64,000 nucleotides of DNA, from NCBI GenBank assembly GCA_964035015.1, contig OZ036000.1:9179759-9243758 (forward strand). Reading direction: 5' to 3'. The DNA is from Corallium rubrum. Lineage: Eukaryota; Cnidaria; Anthozoa; Scleralcyonacea; Coralliidae. A model generated the notes under the pieces. The model did no database searches. It was not told the origin of the DNA and worked only from the letters and a program-made list of their open reading frames with translations. Within the stretch, counting starts at the first letter, position 1, and each line of letters opens with the position of its first letter. Positions 1-44,828 of the stretch are shown in pieces. Made by a program: the position numbers and the translations under genes.

Positions 1-199
1 TCAAATACGTTAAAACCCCACAAGTGATATAAGCACTTTAAATATTCTCTGAGTATTTTAATTTGACGAACATCTACCAAATGCCTGTTACATTACACTA
101 AGCTCACAAATGTACCACATGTACTAGTACAGTATATGTAATTCTTAACATACAGTATATGGATTCTTAACATCACTTTAAATTATTGTGCAATTCTAG

Positions 200-33127
<32,928 letters not shown>

Positions 33128-35070
33128 TTCAAACCTGTTTGCTGGCCAAACAGAAGAGTATTATACATCCAACGGGGAAGTCGAGAATGCAAATATACAT
33201 GGGTGATGGATCTTGTGTCTTGTATAGTCTGGTACCGTCCACAGAGCCGTATTTTGAGGGGACATAATGAAGTAATCATATTGCTATATATTGTAGATCG
33301 TTTTCACTGACGTCACGACTTTTCCCCAGCTTACTTTTTTAAGTGTAATATTTTCTAACCTCGTCCCCAGGGCATTCTTGACAAGATGTGGCGAGACGCC
33401 CTGGAGAAGGCTGGGGATCACGTGACAAAATATTCCAATAAATTTGGAAAATTTTCCCGCCAGTTGAATACATTGAGTATGTGCAAGCGAACTGTGAAAA
33501 GCAGACAAATTATTTTACTCTAACAGAGTTCTTCTACTTCCCGCGTGCTAAACTCATCGGAAAATCTTCTAAATGTATCGAACTATTCCTTAACGTGCTT
33601 CAGCCAAAATCCAGCCTTTGTCAGGGCGTTCTCTCACCTCGCCGTTCTTTCTTACGAATGCCCTGGGGACGAGGTTGAGCAGACAACTACATCAACGATC
33701 AAAATTTGCGAGCGATGGAACTTTTGGTCGCTGAACTATAAAATGTCAAACATTCCCTTGATTAAGGCGAGGGAGCCAGGATATGCTGACATCAGCTTTA
33801 TTTTAGTAGTTAGAGCATGAGCAGCCGTGTTTTCTGATAAAACTCGTACTGCGAATGTTTTGAATAGCTTGGAAAACGACCTTCGAAAACGGTCGCTGGA
33901 ATAGAATAAATCCTATCTTGACTCTGCCAACGATCGCCAGCGACCCGCCAACGACCAATTGGAAACCAGGCTTTTGCCACCTTAAATCGTGATGCAATGA
34001 CAGTACTGGAAACAAAAGGATGGCTCTACATTTGACCATGTTTTGCGATTCTTAATCAGCTCAATAAACATTGTTTATCAAGGTTAGCAATAGGATTGTC
34101 CAGTGTCACCCAGAACTCTGTTCTTTCGCTTACTTCAGTCATTACTAGGCTCCAAAAGTAAAACTCGGCGTTTTGTTAGTACACTTGTAATGTCATTCGT
34201 TTAATTCTGATAAGCTGCATGTTCATCACCCAAACTTAGCTGTTTTAAAATTGTTAAATTGATTTTCAAATCCACATATGGCACTGGCAGTCAGAAGGGC
34301 ACTGGCCACAATAGTGGAAACCGAACATAAGTGAACAATTGCTTAATTTGTATATACTAATTATTAATGCATTGTGAGATCGTAAAGTATAAATTTAATT
34401 TTGGTAATAAAAGTAGCATTTGAAATATAGCTTTTGTTAATGTTTATTTTTACCCAACAACTTATATCACATTAATTACTTTAATTATCTATTTATAATT
34501 TGATTTACGATTACAGTCAAATCAGATGCTCTTTGCCGTGCGGCCTTCCAATGTTGGCAGCAACATTACAATTTTGACTAGCAAATGTTTATTTCTTGGC
34601 AAGATGCAAAAAAGTCTCATTTTAAATATCGAACTTCACAATGTAAAGTTCAGAACTTCAACCATATGGGCCAAGGAATCATCATATTAAGCCATTACAA
34701 TGTTACTATCAACATTGCAAGGTCGCACGGCAAATAACATTCGGTTTTACTGTAAATAGCAAGCGACTCTTCATATCTCATTACCATTTGTTATTGTTAA
34801 CTGTTATTTGCTCTGATTAGCTTACTTAGTTACTTTCGTCACACTATTATATACTATATATTAAGTGACATCTTTAGAACTATTTTACAAGTATATTTTG
34901 GCAGTACACCAACCTATTACGTATTAATATTTTCGCGTAATGTGCTATAGTGTGTTTGCGTTGCACTGGATGTATCTAATACTAATCTAAGCAAAGCAAA
35001 GCTGATTTTTGTATGTCGTCCTATGGTGTCCATAGTACACACATAAAAATACAAACCGTCATATCCGTTT

Positions 35071-35715
35071 AAGCCTGGTTTCCCAATAGTCGCTACGATC
35101 GCTCAAAAATGAACTCGGCGATCGCAGCGCTCTTAATAAGCGATTATATGGAAACCAATGACGCAACGACCGCTGCGATCGAGATCGCCATTGTCAATCG
35201 AGATATGGTCTGGAAACTCAGCTAAAGTCTTTGGTCTATCTTTTTGTTCGCCTTTATGCATTTTTGTGCATAGTGCACGGTCACTGAACACATTGTATTT
35301 TAGTATAATGAACGAATTGTCCAATAGCAACGTTTCAGTTCAATCACTCAACCGTGCTATTTAAATATTAATAAACCTATAACAAAGGATGTGCACGGTG
35401 TAAGGTACGGTTCAACATAAAATCCCAGCTCATTATAAGTGCTTTGAAGTTTGCCGAGTTTCTAGACCATATTTCGATTGACTATGAGATCGCCGAGATA
35501 GAAAATGTTCAATCTTGGCGATCGTTGGGTTTTATATGGAAACGGTGATTTTGCAATCTTGGCGATCAGTATGCGTCCCAGCGGACCATTAAAACAATGG
35601 CCGCGATCAACCATGGCCGCCTTAGCGATCATATGAAACAGTGACACGATTGTTGATCGTTGCGATCGCCGAGTTAATTTTTGAGCGATCGTAGCGATTA
35701 TATGGAAACCAGGCT
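35071..35715. mobile_element. MITE with GCCTGGTTTCC...CGATCGCTCAAAAAT ends
   Basis: GCCTGGTTTCCCAATAGTCG and CTACGATCGCTCAAAAATGA are mirrored at 35672-35715 (TTTTTGAGCGATCGTAGCGA, GGAAACCAGGC). Rich in GCGATCG. Confidence 0.75.
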
Positions 35716-35716
35716 T

Positions 35717-35870
35717 TAAGCCGGTTTTCCACTAGGCGATTTTTTTCGCGCGAAGCGACTTTCTTTTGTTCGAATTCAATAGATTTCTGATTAGTTCCAG
35801 CTCAGGGCTCATGAGACAAAAGAAAATGTCGCTTCGCGCGAAAAAAGTCGCCTAGTGGAAAACCGGCTTT
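35717..35870. mobile_element. Short MITE with AAGCCGGTTTTCCACTAGGC ends
   Basis: About 50-bp near-perfect inverted ends, including TCGCGCGAAGCGAC, around a short spacer. Confidence 0.8.
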
Positions 35871-36006
35871 AGTTCGTACTGCACTACCGCTTGCTCCGGT
35901 TTGTTGAAACTGCTCTTCAACAAGTTGTTCACACTTCTCAAGTTTCTAACACGACCACGCCTGACGTCACTTTAACGATACGTCATATCAGAGCCTCAGC
36001 AGCCCG

Positions 36007-36118
36007 CTCAGTAGCTCAATCATTAGAGCGTCTAATCGGTCATTAGAAGGTTGTAGTCCCTGCCTGGGGCAGAGAAACATTTTTTGAGTATCCACGTTTG
36101 ATGAACGTCCACCAAACG
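36007..36118 (+). repeat. tRNA-derived SINE
   Basis: CAGTAGCTCAATCATTAGAG, GGTCATTAGAAGGTTG and a tail with GATGAACGTCCACCAAACGT, as at 16677-16790. Confidence 0.55.
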
Positions 36119-36124
36119 TCTGTG

Positions 36125-36485
36125 AGGGGCCGTTTACATGAATCCGGATTGAGTTTCAATCTGGATTGAAAAGCGAAGTCAATCCGTGTTTACATGGGAA
36201 TTGGGTTTCTGGATTGAAATCCGCCTGTCGCCTGAAATCCGTAAATATTAGAAAACACGCATGCATTGTTCTAGTCCCCTCTGTCACGTTTTTCATTCCG
36301 GAAAGAAACCCGAACCGCGTTTGCATGATTCCGGAACGAAATTTCAATCCAGAATGAGATTTCAATCCGGAATGAGAAATGGATTGAACTCAATCCGGAA
36401 TGAGAATCCGGATTCATGTAAACAGATAAAGGGGTTTGATCAGAAGAGGAATGAGTTCAATCCGGATTCATGTTAACGGCCCCTT
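36125..36485. mobile_element. MITE with AGGGGCCGTTTACATGAATC ends
   Basis: Ends AGGGGCCGTTTACATGAATC and GGATTCATGTTAACGGCCCC. The interior is many copies of TCAATCCGGATT in both orientations. Confidence 0.75.
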
Positions 36486-36742
36486 AGTAAGCTTGTAGCG
36501 GCTTCATGAAACAACGGCACTTGTTCACAAAAAAGACTGTTTGCGAATACATCTTATAAGATTTTTATGTGTGTACATATGTTTGGTATAAATGCTTGGA
36601 GGTGAGATGTGGAACTTGTTTGTATCCATGGATATCATGATGCTTTGAGCTTGATTTCTAGATCTGCTATCTGGCTCTAAAATGATAAGAACATATAGAT
36701 GGCATAAAATTATGGAACATTGGTAAATCATGGCAGAATTTC

Positions 36743-39700
36743 TTAAAAGTTAAAATCCTTGCAAACGTAGCAAACGTAATTATTAACCTCTTGTTCTTTG
36801 CACTTGTTTTTATAATGTTCCAACTGTTCCTCAATTGTACTCATTTCTTCTTTCAAACGATTTAGTTTCTCATCCATTTCAATTTTGACCGATAAAACAA
36901 TACCTATATGAAATTGCAATTTTTTTAAAAATTTTTTTACGTAACAGTAAAAAATAGACTCTAATTGAAAACACTGATAGAAAAACTGGGGGCATGCCAT
37001 CTTTTTTTAAGAATAATTATTTTAATGAAAGTCAGAACATCCAACAACGCCATATTTTTCAAGACTGCGCTAATTTTGATGATCATTTTCCCAAAAATTT
37101 ACTATTAATAGTCGATAAGAGAAATGCAAGTTTTTCAAAATGGTCAGACTTTTGATAATACTCAATAAAGCTTTTTCACTAGATTTTGCAAACACGCTTA
37201 ACGACTCAGTAGAGCAGAGTAGTGTAGAGAGTAGAGTAGAATCGGAAATACACAGGATCGGAGAAATAGAAATACACAGAAGTGCTCAGTTTAGCAGAGC
37301 TGGTTTAAATGGGGCTCCGTGGAACAACCAGTCGCATGACAGAAAATAGTTATAAAAAATATTTTTTGGCCCAATTTCAAAAGAAATATGGGCCAAGGGC
37401 TAAATCCACTTATGACGATTGCAGTTTTACCATAGATAATGGAAGGGGAACGGGATATATAGGAAACTTACGAAACCGGAAACGATGTTTGCACAACTTG
37501 CTATGGTAATTATACACTTATAATGGGCTAATATGCACCTAACGGGTGGTCCCACATGGCTAAACTTAGACACTGCTGAACTTAATTGATATTACACCAT
37601 TGTTTAATTTCAGCAACATGTGGGACCACCCGTTAGATGCATTAGCCGCTTTTTGTAACATCGTTTTAAGTTTACTATCCAGTCCCCTTACCATTATCTA
37701 TGGTTTTACTCATAGCCATCATAGCCACTAAAAACGCGCGAAAATTCAACCTATAGGAAAGCAGAAGTCTTTAATTATTAGTAGGTTACCAGGCTATCTG
37801 TGAGGGGACGTTTAGGGCCAGTAGGGACTTGATTTTGTCCCGAAGTGACTGCCTGCATGGCGTTTTTATAGCTTCAAAATATTTATATTACGTGGTTCTT
37901 CCCGAATATCAAACCATTTCCACAGCTCTAGAAATGTCAATAAGTGCTTTACAGTTGGTACAATCCCAAGGTAAGTTAAAGTAACTTATTTTCGAATTGT
38001 ACGATAGGTTTTAAATATTTTGGTGGAACCGAAGTGGTATTAGCCAGGTGTATGCATTTTCACGGGGTTTCTTCTTGGCCATCACGACCAAACAACAAAT
38101 TCTACAAAACGAAAAGGTACTGGACTGCTGAGAAATCTTGAAACGAAATACTGACGTTTCCCTTCATTCAGAGTAAAATGTGAATAGTTGAGTTGGAAAT
38201 CCTATAATATCAATTCAGATGTGAAAATGACATGTTTAATAATAAGTTCTTCATAAGCCTCAAAATTATCTTTTATATGTTGAAATTTTGGAGATAATAA
38301 TCAAATATTAAATGCCATTCATTTTACTGTATATAAATAAATAATTTGCTAGCAATAATCAGGTAAGAGTTGGGGTATGTCAGTCAAGCACATCCCTAGC
38401 TGTGAGGTTTATTTCCAGATTGGTTTATTTCTAAAGCCTGAATAACTGGGGGGGGGGGGGGGGGGGGGCATTCACTGCTTTAACACTGGCAGAGTTGAAA
38501 AGGAGTGCAGACAAGGAAATATGTCACCCAGACTGTAAAGTTTGGTCTGCGTGGGGAACGCGTTCCCCACACAGAATTTTTCATCCAGATTTCTGTCCGT
38601 GCATTTTCAAGATTTGCCTAAGAATCCATGCAGAATTTGTGTTATATCAACCCGTTACCCCGCGCATTTCTGACAAGAAGTAAAAAATTTTGTGAAATGT
38701 TCGTGAATCTAACAAAATGTAGTAGTTATAAAATCTCTTCTTTAACAACCAAGAATCCCAAAAATCTTCCCACGCTGCACAAAAATGTTTTACTGAAAGG
38801 AAAGAAATTTACTGTTCCCTGCCCAAAAAAAACCAACTTTACAGTCTGGTATGTCACCAGAGGAGACACTGGAGAAACAATTAAAAGTTTGAAAACTACT
38901 GTACTGTAATAGTTAATATATAAATAATAATTTTACATTTTTTAGGATAGCAATATTCTAGAACTGGTAATTCCACAATAATGCAGTTGATACATCGCAA
39001 TCTTACCATTAGCAATCCTCACAATACGCCATAACCGAAGCAGAATCAGAAGACCAACTGCATCCCAAGCATCTGCATTTCCACTGGTTTTGTAATTAAA
39101 AATACAAGAAAAAAGTATACAATCAAATTTTCTTTGAAATGTTTCAAATTGGTAAGTTTTGATTGTTTGTATGAAGAATTACACAGGGGAGAATAGGTTA
39201 AATTTTTTTAATATTATAGGGAAAATAAATGTTGTCTACTGATACAATTAATGCACATCATTGTATGAAATCTTAGAAAGGAGCAAAATAATGAAGCCAT
39301 TAATTACTAGAGAGAATAATTATGTTATAATTACAATTGTACAATATAATTATATATACCTGTACAGGCCTAACAGTTTGGTTATTGTTTGCTGAATTAC
39401 GAGTACAGTGTATTTCATTTATAATTCAACAGACTAAAAATCCTAACCTGTATGCTACATCAAGTGCAAATGAGACAATCACCACGATGGCATCAAAAAC
39501 CTGTAATAAAGGATCTTGTATTTGGGATGTGTTACCAAGTGTTGTTTGACAGAGTGTCACTGTCAGCTGATTTAGGTCCCTTGGGTTGTGGCACTACAGT
39601 ACTGCTCAGAAATAACCTAACAGTGCAGTTGAGGTTAAGTTAAACAATGATAGAAATGGTAATAAACTTTAGTAAAGCACAATAAAATTATCTAGTAATA

Positions 39701-42700
39701 CAGACAGTTTAACTAACACTGAACAGAGTTGTATTATGATTAAGCGGAGGTTAAACATAGGTTTGACCTTGGTTTTTGTTAGGTTATTTCTGAGTGGTAC
39801 TGTACATGACATTGTTCACTGTTGGCAGAATAGATATTTAATAAAAGTTTCTTTTAACTAAAGGTAACCATAGTGTTACTCACCCTATAGCAATATATAT
39901 CAGATTTGGGGCCATGTCACCTTACATGTAGTATGGTTAACGTTTGATACCAAATGTGAACATGAAAGAAGTCCTGCCACTATAGTGGTGGTACAAGTTC
40001 AGTTATCTGATTCTCGGGAGCACAGGTGGTGTGTGCTGTTAGGGCACTGCCTCTCACCAATAGTTAAGCCCGGTTAGACAGGGTTAGTACTTGGATGGGT
40101 GACCATCTGGGAATAACCCTGTTCTCGAGCTTGCAACTCATGTGAGTAGAGTTTAGTTGGTCTCTCCTGTGCTTCGAGGGTTTTTTGTCGGGTTCTCTGG
40201 TTTTCCTCCCTCCGTAAAAATCAACACCATCTACACTATTTCATGTATTATCTATTTCTGTAATGTGCATTTGATCATTACATCATGAAGAATGCGCAAT
40301 ATAAATCACTAATTATTTTTATTAATTATTATTCTGTTAAACTTCAATTAATGTCATATGCATGCATGCATCAAATTCAACTCAGGAGTTCTTACTTCTA
40401 GAATAAAAGAACCCAGGTTGTCCATGTACTCACCTCCAACTTGTGTTTACAAAATTCTATCCCAAATGCATAAACCTTCACTACAATCTTAAACCAGAAA
40501 CTAAATTTTAGTTTAATATCAATAACCTGTCAGGTGAGGTCTTAAGACTTTAAAAAGTTTTCAGAGTTGAAAAGCTTAAAGCAATATATAATATTATATC
40601 CACAAATCCTGGCATCATACCATCCTCATCTCCATCTGCCCTAATCTTGTACTTTAATTATACACATTCATGGCCCATTTCTCATGCACTTCCAATGCAC
40701 CATTGCACTCATATACCGTATTTCCTTGAATAAACGCCGCGGTGTATATTAAATTTTCCACATTGCGGGTGCGGCGTCTATTCGAGGGTGGCGTTTATTC
40801 AAGGGCGGTGTTTATTGTAAATTTTGTAACATCAACTGTGAATTTATTGTTTAATTCAAATTCATAACCAATTTTAACATTATCCCAAAAAAATAAAGTT
40901 TATATGTCTTTAAATATATATATGCTTCAAATAAACGCTGCATCGATGAGAAAAAGTGCGGCGTTTATTCAAGGGCAGCGTTTAATAATATTTTTTGTTT
41001 CTCCTGCGGCATTTATTCAAGGGCAGCGTTTATTCGAGGGAGGCGTTTATTCAAGGAAATATGGTACACTTTCCCTTTCAGTTTTAATTTAACACACTAC
41101 TGTATTAGTATACAGTACTTGAGTATACTAATTATAATAATTTGCATGCATGTTGAAGCAATTATACAACTATTTTATTTTTAATCCATTCACCTCAATC
41201 AAGAAAAATCCTAGAATGACAATACTTGTAAAATGGAGAGCTTCAACAGCCACATGATCATGGTGCACTAAAAATAGTCAGTGAGAATGATTTTTTTAAG
41301 GCGTAAGCCCAGAGGAGAGTGTTGTGAAGAATTAGGTATCGAATGAATGAATAAATGAATGAACGAACGAACGAACGAATGAACGAACGAACGAACGAAC
41401 GAACGAACGAACGAACGAACGAACGAACGAACGAACGAATGAACACAGTGATGTCATAAATGAATGAATGATTACTGATGTAATTCTATTTATATAGAGA
41501 GAGAGCAGTTTGCAGAGACTTTGGATAAATGTAATCTTACCTCCCTTAATCACTTGGATGTCCATCAACAACATAACTAGCACAATCAAAAAATCAATTG
41601 CAACTAGGGAAATAATCACCATTTGAAACTTGTGACTGTGGAGAATGCCTCGAAGTCTTTTCCGATCCTTTATCAAAGCACATCTTGAAATATAGCAACA
41701 GAAAATAATATTAAGTCAATTATTAAATATCAGTTTGAATGAACTGTAACAATTTGTAAACTCAAGAAAAAAGTATTAATTTTCAGATTTACCAACAGAT
41801 TCCAATGTCGAGCTTGTGTTTTTAGACACTCTGCTCATCATGAGTGTGGTGTGTCAAATTTGATTGTGTTATGTGTTCCAGTTACTGCCACTGCGTTACA
41901 CTTGATTTCATACTTTTTACTTTCCTGTGGTGTGTTGGAAAGTTTGTTGGAAAGTTGTGAATGTACTTGGCAACTACATTCATTGTCAACAAGGTTGTCA
42001 ATTATCCAATAAAAATGAGCTTTGATTTAATTAAAGCATGCAATTTCATTGGATAATCGACAACCGTGGTTAACATAGTTGCCAATTTCTGAACAAACTT
42101 CACAACTCCCCAACTCCCCAACTCTGTGGTAAAGTAAAGAATTGGGTACCCTAGACATAGGGTATGATTTTCTTATTTCTACTGTAGTCAGCAACAGCAT
42201 GTTATTCTTTTTCCATTTCCCTACCCCGAACTCCCTAGAGGCTAGAGTACCCCACCCCCTCCATGTTCTTTCTTACTAATATGCACAAGTTTACCAATTA
42301 AACATGTATTTCCCTTTCTGTTTCAAAAAAACACGCGGAAACCAAGCCCAAAGAACTGAAAATTTCATTCTTTCACTATCACAATCTGTCCCAAATAATA
42401 CGTATCTTGGACAAAATTTTGAAGAAACATAATTATATAATTTATATTGTAAATACGAGTACTTGTTACAGGTTTTGGCATGTTCTATGTTTCCGCATAC
42501 GTATTTTCGGCGTGCTCTTTTAAAGTGACACCGTCCGACTTAATATCCGACATACAACTTCAAGCTTCGCAAAATATGTCAGGCGTACAAAAAGTCGCCT
42601 ATCTATTCCCTCAAGGTTCAAGCCTCGAGATTTATTTGGTCGCTTCGCTACAAATGTAACCTCAACCGAGCAATCAACAAGTCATAATATTTTGATTTCA

Positions 42701-42925
42701 GAAGGTCGCGTTTTACCTTCCACTCTCTGTTTCCTCCGCTTCTTCTTGATCAACGGTTAAATTGATCTCATCGGTCTTCATCTTGGTCTCCTCTTCCCTT
42801 CCAACCTCTTCTTTAGTTTTGTTTAGAACGTCTACCGGACATTTTTGCTGATCTTCGAACGCACTATTGTCGAAATTATTTGCCATAATTACTAAATTCG
42901 AACTCAAGTATCTCGTTCCAGTCAC
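36743..42925 (-). CDS. HVCN1: Voltage-gated proton channel Hv1 (complete, 7 exons)
   Basis: Voltage-sensor-only channel that lets H+ leave cells; in other animals it supports pH homeostasis, oxidative burst and, in corals, probably calcification. Exons in transcript order: 42925-42717, 41683-41541, 41267-41194, 40487-40434, 39500-39448, 39083-39007, 36903-36743. All borders are AG/GT, phases agree, total 771 nt = 256 aa plus stop (human 273). N-terminus acidic (KTKEEVGREEETKMKTDE). S1 is in exon 2 (HSHKFQMVIISLVAIDFLIV) with the selectivity Asp. S2 spans exons 3-4 (LGFFLIE then IVVK). S3 is VFDAIVVIVSFALD. S4 is LLRLWRIVRIANG with three arginines in the RxWRxxRxxN signature. The C-terminal coiled coil (DEKLNRLKEEMSTIEEQLEH) would dimerise it. 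Start: the ATG at 42925 gives MTGTRYL; a second in-frame Met 13 residues later (MANNFD) is an alternative. Confidence 0.95.
37431..37702. mobile_element. MITE with CATAGATAATGGAAGGGGA termini and 7-bp target duplication
   Basis: Ends CATAGATAATGGAAGGGGAA and CCCCTTACCATTATCTATG. GTTTTAC is duplicated at 37424-37430 and 37703-37709. The interior TGCACCTAACGGGTGGTCCC is mirrored. Same family as 57120-57421. Lies in HVCN1 intron 6. Confidence 0.85.
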
Positions 42926-44097
42926 TTGAGATGCCAGCCGAGTGAATCACGCGATTGTGATTGTGTTCAAAATTCTTACACCGCGGGGGGTTGGGGGGAG
43001 AGATTAGCACCCTCACCGGGCTCCAGGCCTTCGGCCCTACGTCCGGGCTCGGGGGGGGGGGGGGGGGGTCGAGAGTCCAACGTGTTCCAGTTCTTTTTTG
43101 TTGTTTTTTTGTCCATGTGTTGCGACGTTCGTTGGGAAATTGGGAAATTATCCAATCATAGATGAGATCTGATCGAAAGCTCGCAATTTCATTGGATAAT
43201 TTGTCAACCTCGACAACCTAATTCCCAATTTCCGAATAAACTTCGGAACTTCCCAACGAACTTCGCAACACACGGAGGTAAAGTAATATGAAATCAACAA
43301 AAACGCTACTCGCGTGACCCAACGTTTCAACACTCCGGTCTAGTCTCTTCATCAGGATCAAATTCTTTACATTCCTAAAATTCATTACATTTCTGAAATC
43401 TTTACATTCTTAAAATTCTTTACATTTCTAAAATTCTTTACATTTTTAAATTCTTTACATTTCTAAAATTCTTTACATTTCTAAAATTCTCCACATTCTT
43501 AAAATTCTTTACATTCCTAAAATTATTCGCATTCCTAAAATTCTTCACATTAAAATTCTTTACATTCCTAAAATTCTTCACATTTCTAAAATTCTTTACA
43601 TTTTTAAAATTCTTTACATTTCTAAAATTCTTCACATTCTTAAAATTCTTTACATTCCTAAAATTATTCGCATTAAAATTCTTTACATTCCTAAAATTCT
43701 TCACATTTCTTAAATGCTTCCCATTCCCAAAATTTGGAGGCATTTCAGCTCTGACAGTTATAGAGACAAAAACAGTTTATTGTTTCAAAATATTGTAAAG
43801 GCTACCCTCGGTGCCCTGAATCATTTTGTCTAGATTTAAAATCCATTGTTACATTATGCAGAACATTACAGTTGTGCAATTGTCTATGCCATGCAAAAGC
43901 CTTCTAAGCATAGTCAATCGAGATGTCTGGAAACTCAGTTAAAGTCTTTGGTCCATCTATATATTTCCCCCCTAATTTTCTTTTGTTTTTTTTTTTGTTT
44001 TAGGAATATTAAGTGACTATAAATTTATAGCCGTTGCAGTACGGTACAAGGGCTTTTATGGTGATCAACATTCTGATCAGACATTGCGGGAAGTTGG
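37934..44097 (+). CDS. Unrecognised gene, two candidate exons (partial, antisense to HVCN1)
   Basis: Candidate exon 37934-37970 starts at an ATG (MSISALQLVQSQ) and ends at GTAAGT in phase 1. Candidate exon 44004-44097 follows a long polypyrimidine tract and TTTTAG and ends at GTAAGT in phase 2. Joined, the frame stays open and reads on into ILSDYKFIAVAVRYKGFYGD, then HSDQTLREVG. I do not recognise the family. The first exon lies in HVCN1 intron 6 on the opposite strand, and the second lies upstream of HVCN1. Further exons would have to lie beyond the transposons to the right. The join is an inference; the second exon alone looks convincing as coding sequence. Confidence 0.4.
39574..39815. repeat. 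Candidate MITE with GCACTACAGTACTGCTCAGA ends
   Basis: GTACTGCTCAGAAATAACCT is mirrored as AGGTTATTTCTGAGTGGTAC at the right. In HVCN1 intron 4, between exons 39500 and 40434. Confidence 0.6.
40029..40325 (+). repeat. 5S rRNA-derived SINE (SINE3-like), copy 2
   Basis: GTTAAGCCCGGTTAGACAGG, GTTAGTACTTGGATGGGTGA and CCATCTGGGAATAACCC follow the 3' two-thirds of 5S rRNA, including its internal promoter. Body shared with 17598-17897 (TTGGTCTCTCCTGTGCTTCG, GGTTTTCCTCCCTCC). A/T-rich tail ends near 40325. In an HVCN1 intron. Confidence 0.8.
40714..41066. mobile_element. MITE with TACCGTATTTCCTTGAATAA ends
   Basis: TACCGTATTTCCTTGAATAA and ACGCC are mirrored by GGCGT and TTATTCAAGGAAATATGGTA. The interior has tandem GCGTTTATTCAAGGGCGGC copies. 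In HVCN1 intron 3. Confidence 0.8.
41341..41442. repeat. GAAC/GAAT tetranucleotide microsatellite
   Basis: About 25 copies of GAAC with interspersed GAAT, in HVCN1 intron 2. Confidence 0.95.
43115..43300. mobile_element. Foldback MITE of the GAAGTTCGTTGGGAA family
   Basis: TGTTGCGACGTTCGTTGGGA and AATTATCCAATCA are mirrored by TTGGATAATTTGTC and TTCCCAACGAACTTCGCAAC. Relative of 18226-18484. Upstream of the HVCN1 start. Confidence 0.65.
43365..43737. repeat. About 18-bp minisatellite (CTAAAATTCTTTACATTC)
   Basis: About 20 copies with TTCTTTACATTYCTAAAA as core and occasional CATT insertions. Abuts a copy of the GATGAAGACAC repeat. Confidence 0.9.
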
Positions 44098-44399
44098 GTA
44101 AGTAGACAGGTAGACTATCTGTATGGTGATAACGCACAACTCAAACTATTAAACAAAGCCCTTGTGCTCATTTGGCCATTGGGGCCAACAACTTGGCTGT
44201 CAGGCAAAAGGTTTGTTAGTAGGAGCAAACAACTTGCAAATTTAGGTAAACAACTTGCCAGTTGACGCGAACAACTTATCATTCAGGCAACAATGTTGGT
44301 TAAACTGAGCGTAAACTGATAGACAACTTAATTCATTTATTAAAAGTACTACTGTAGACTACTGTAGATATATAAAACGGTTCTTTTACAGTGCAATGT

Positions 44400-44815
44400 G
44401 AGTAACAATTAACGGTTAAATAAGTCAATTTCACCTTCTGTGAAAAGGAGAAGGCTGTATTTGGGCTAAAAAAATTTTTTTTATTTTTTAAAAAAAAATC
44501 GGAAAAAAAGTGGTTAGTTAGCCTTTACTTTTTGAGCGATTTTGGTCACTTTTGAAACTTTTGAGTTAGGGTCAAAAACAGTTAAATAAAGTCGATTTAA
44601 ACCTGTGAAAAGGAGAAGGCTGTATTTCGGTTAAAAATATTTTTTTTATTTTTTGAAAAAAATCTGAAAAAAAAAGTAAAGGGGTTAGCCTTTACTTTTT
44701 GACCGATTTTGGTCACTTTTGAAACTTTTGAGTTAGGGTCAAAAACGTTTAAATAAAGCCGTTTTAAACATTCTGAGAAGGCTGTATTTTGGCTAAAAAT
44801 ATTTTTAACATTTAA
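44400..44815 (-). repeat. Inverted fragment of the LINE 5' UTR satellite (about 2.4 units)
   Basis: GGGTCAAAAACAGTTAAATA and CTTTTGAAACTTTTGAGTTA are the reverse complement of the units at 47105-47930. Period about 170 bp. It directly precedes the 5'-truncated LINE body at 44826. Confidence 0.85.
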
Positions 44816-44828
44816 CATAACATTGGTG

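Larger units (their letters stand above)
33128..36742. other. Intergenic region between convergent AP3B1 and HVCN1
   Basis: No gene recognised. 33128-34450 would hold the AP3B1 3' UTR and includes a partial MITE beginning TAGATCGTTTTCACTGACG (33297; its relative is at 56114). 34450-35070 is plain AT-rich sequence. From 35071 three MITEs lie almost end to end. Confidence 0.6.

Noticed and set aside
37140..37349. 69-aa frame MVRLLIILNKAF
   Set aside because: No conserved motif, no splice context; lies in repeat-rich sequence inside an HVCN1 intron.
40029..40140. A functional 5S rRNA gene
   Set aside because: The 5' third of 5S is absent, there are internal changes, and the fused body is shared with another copy.
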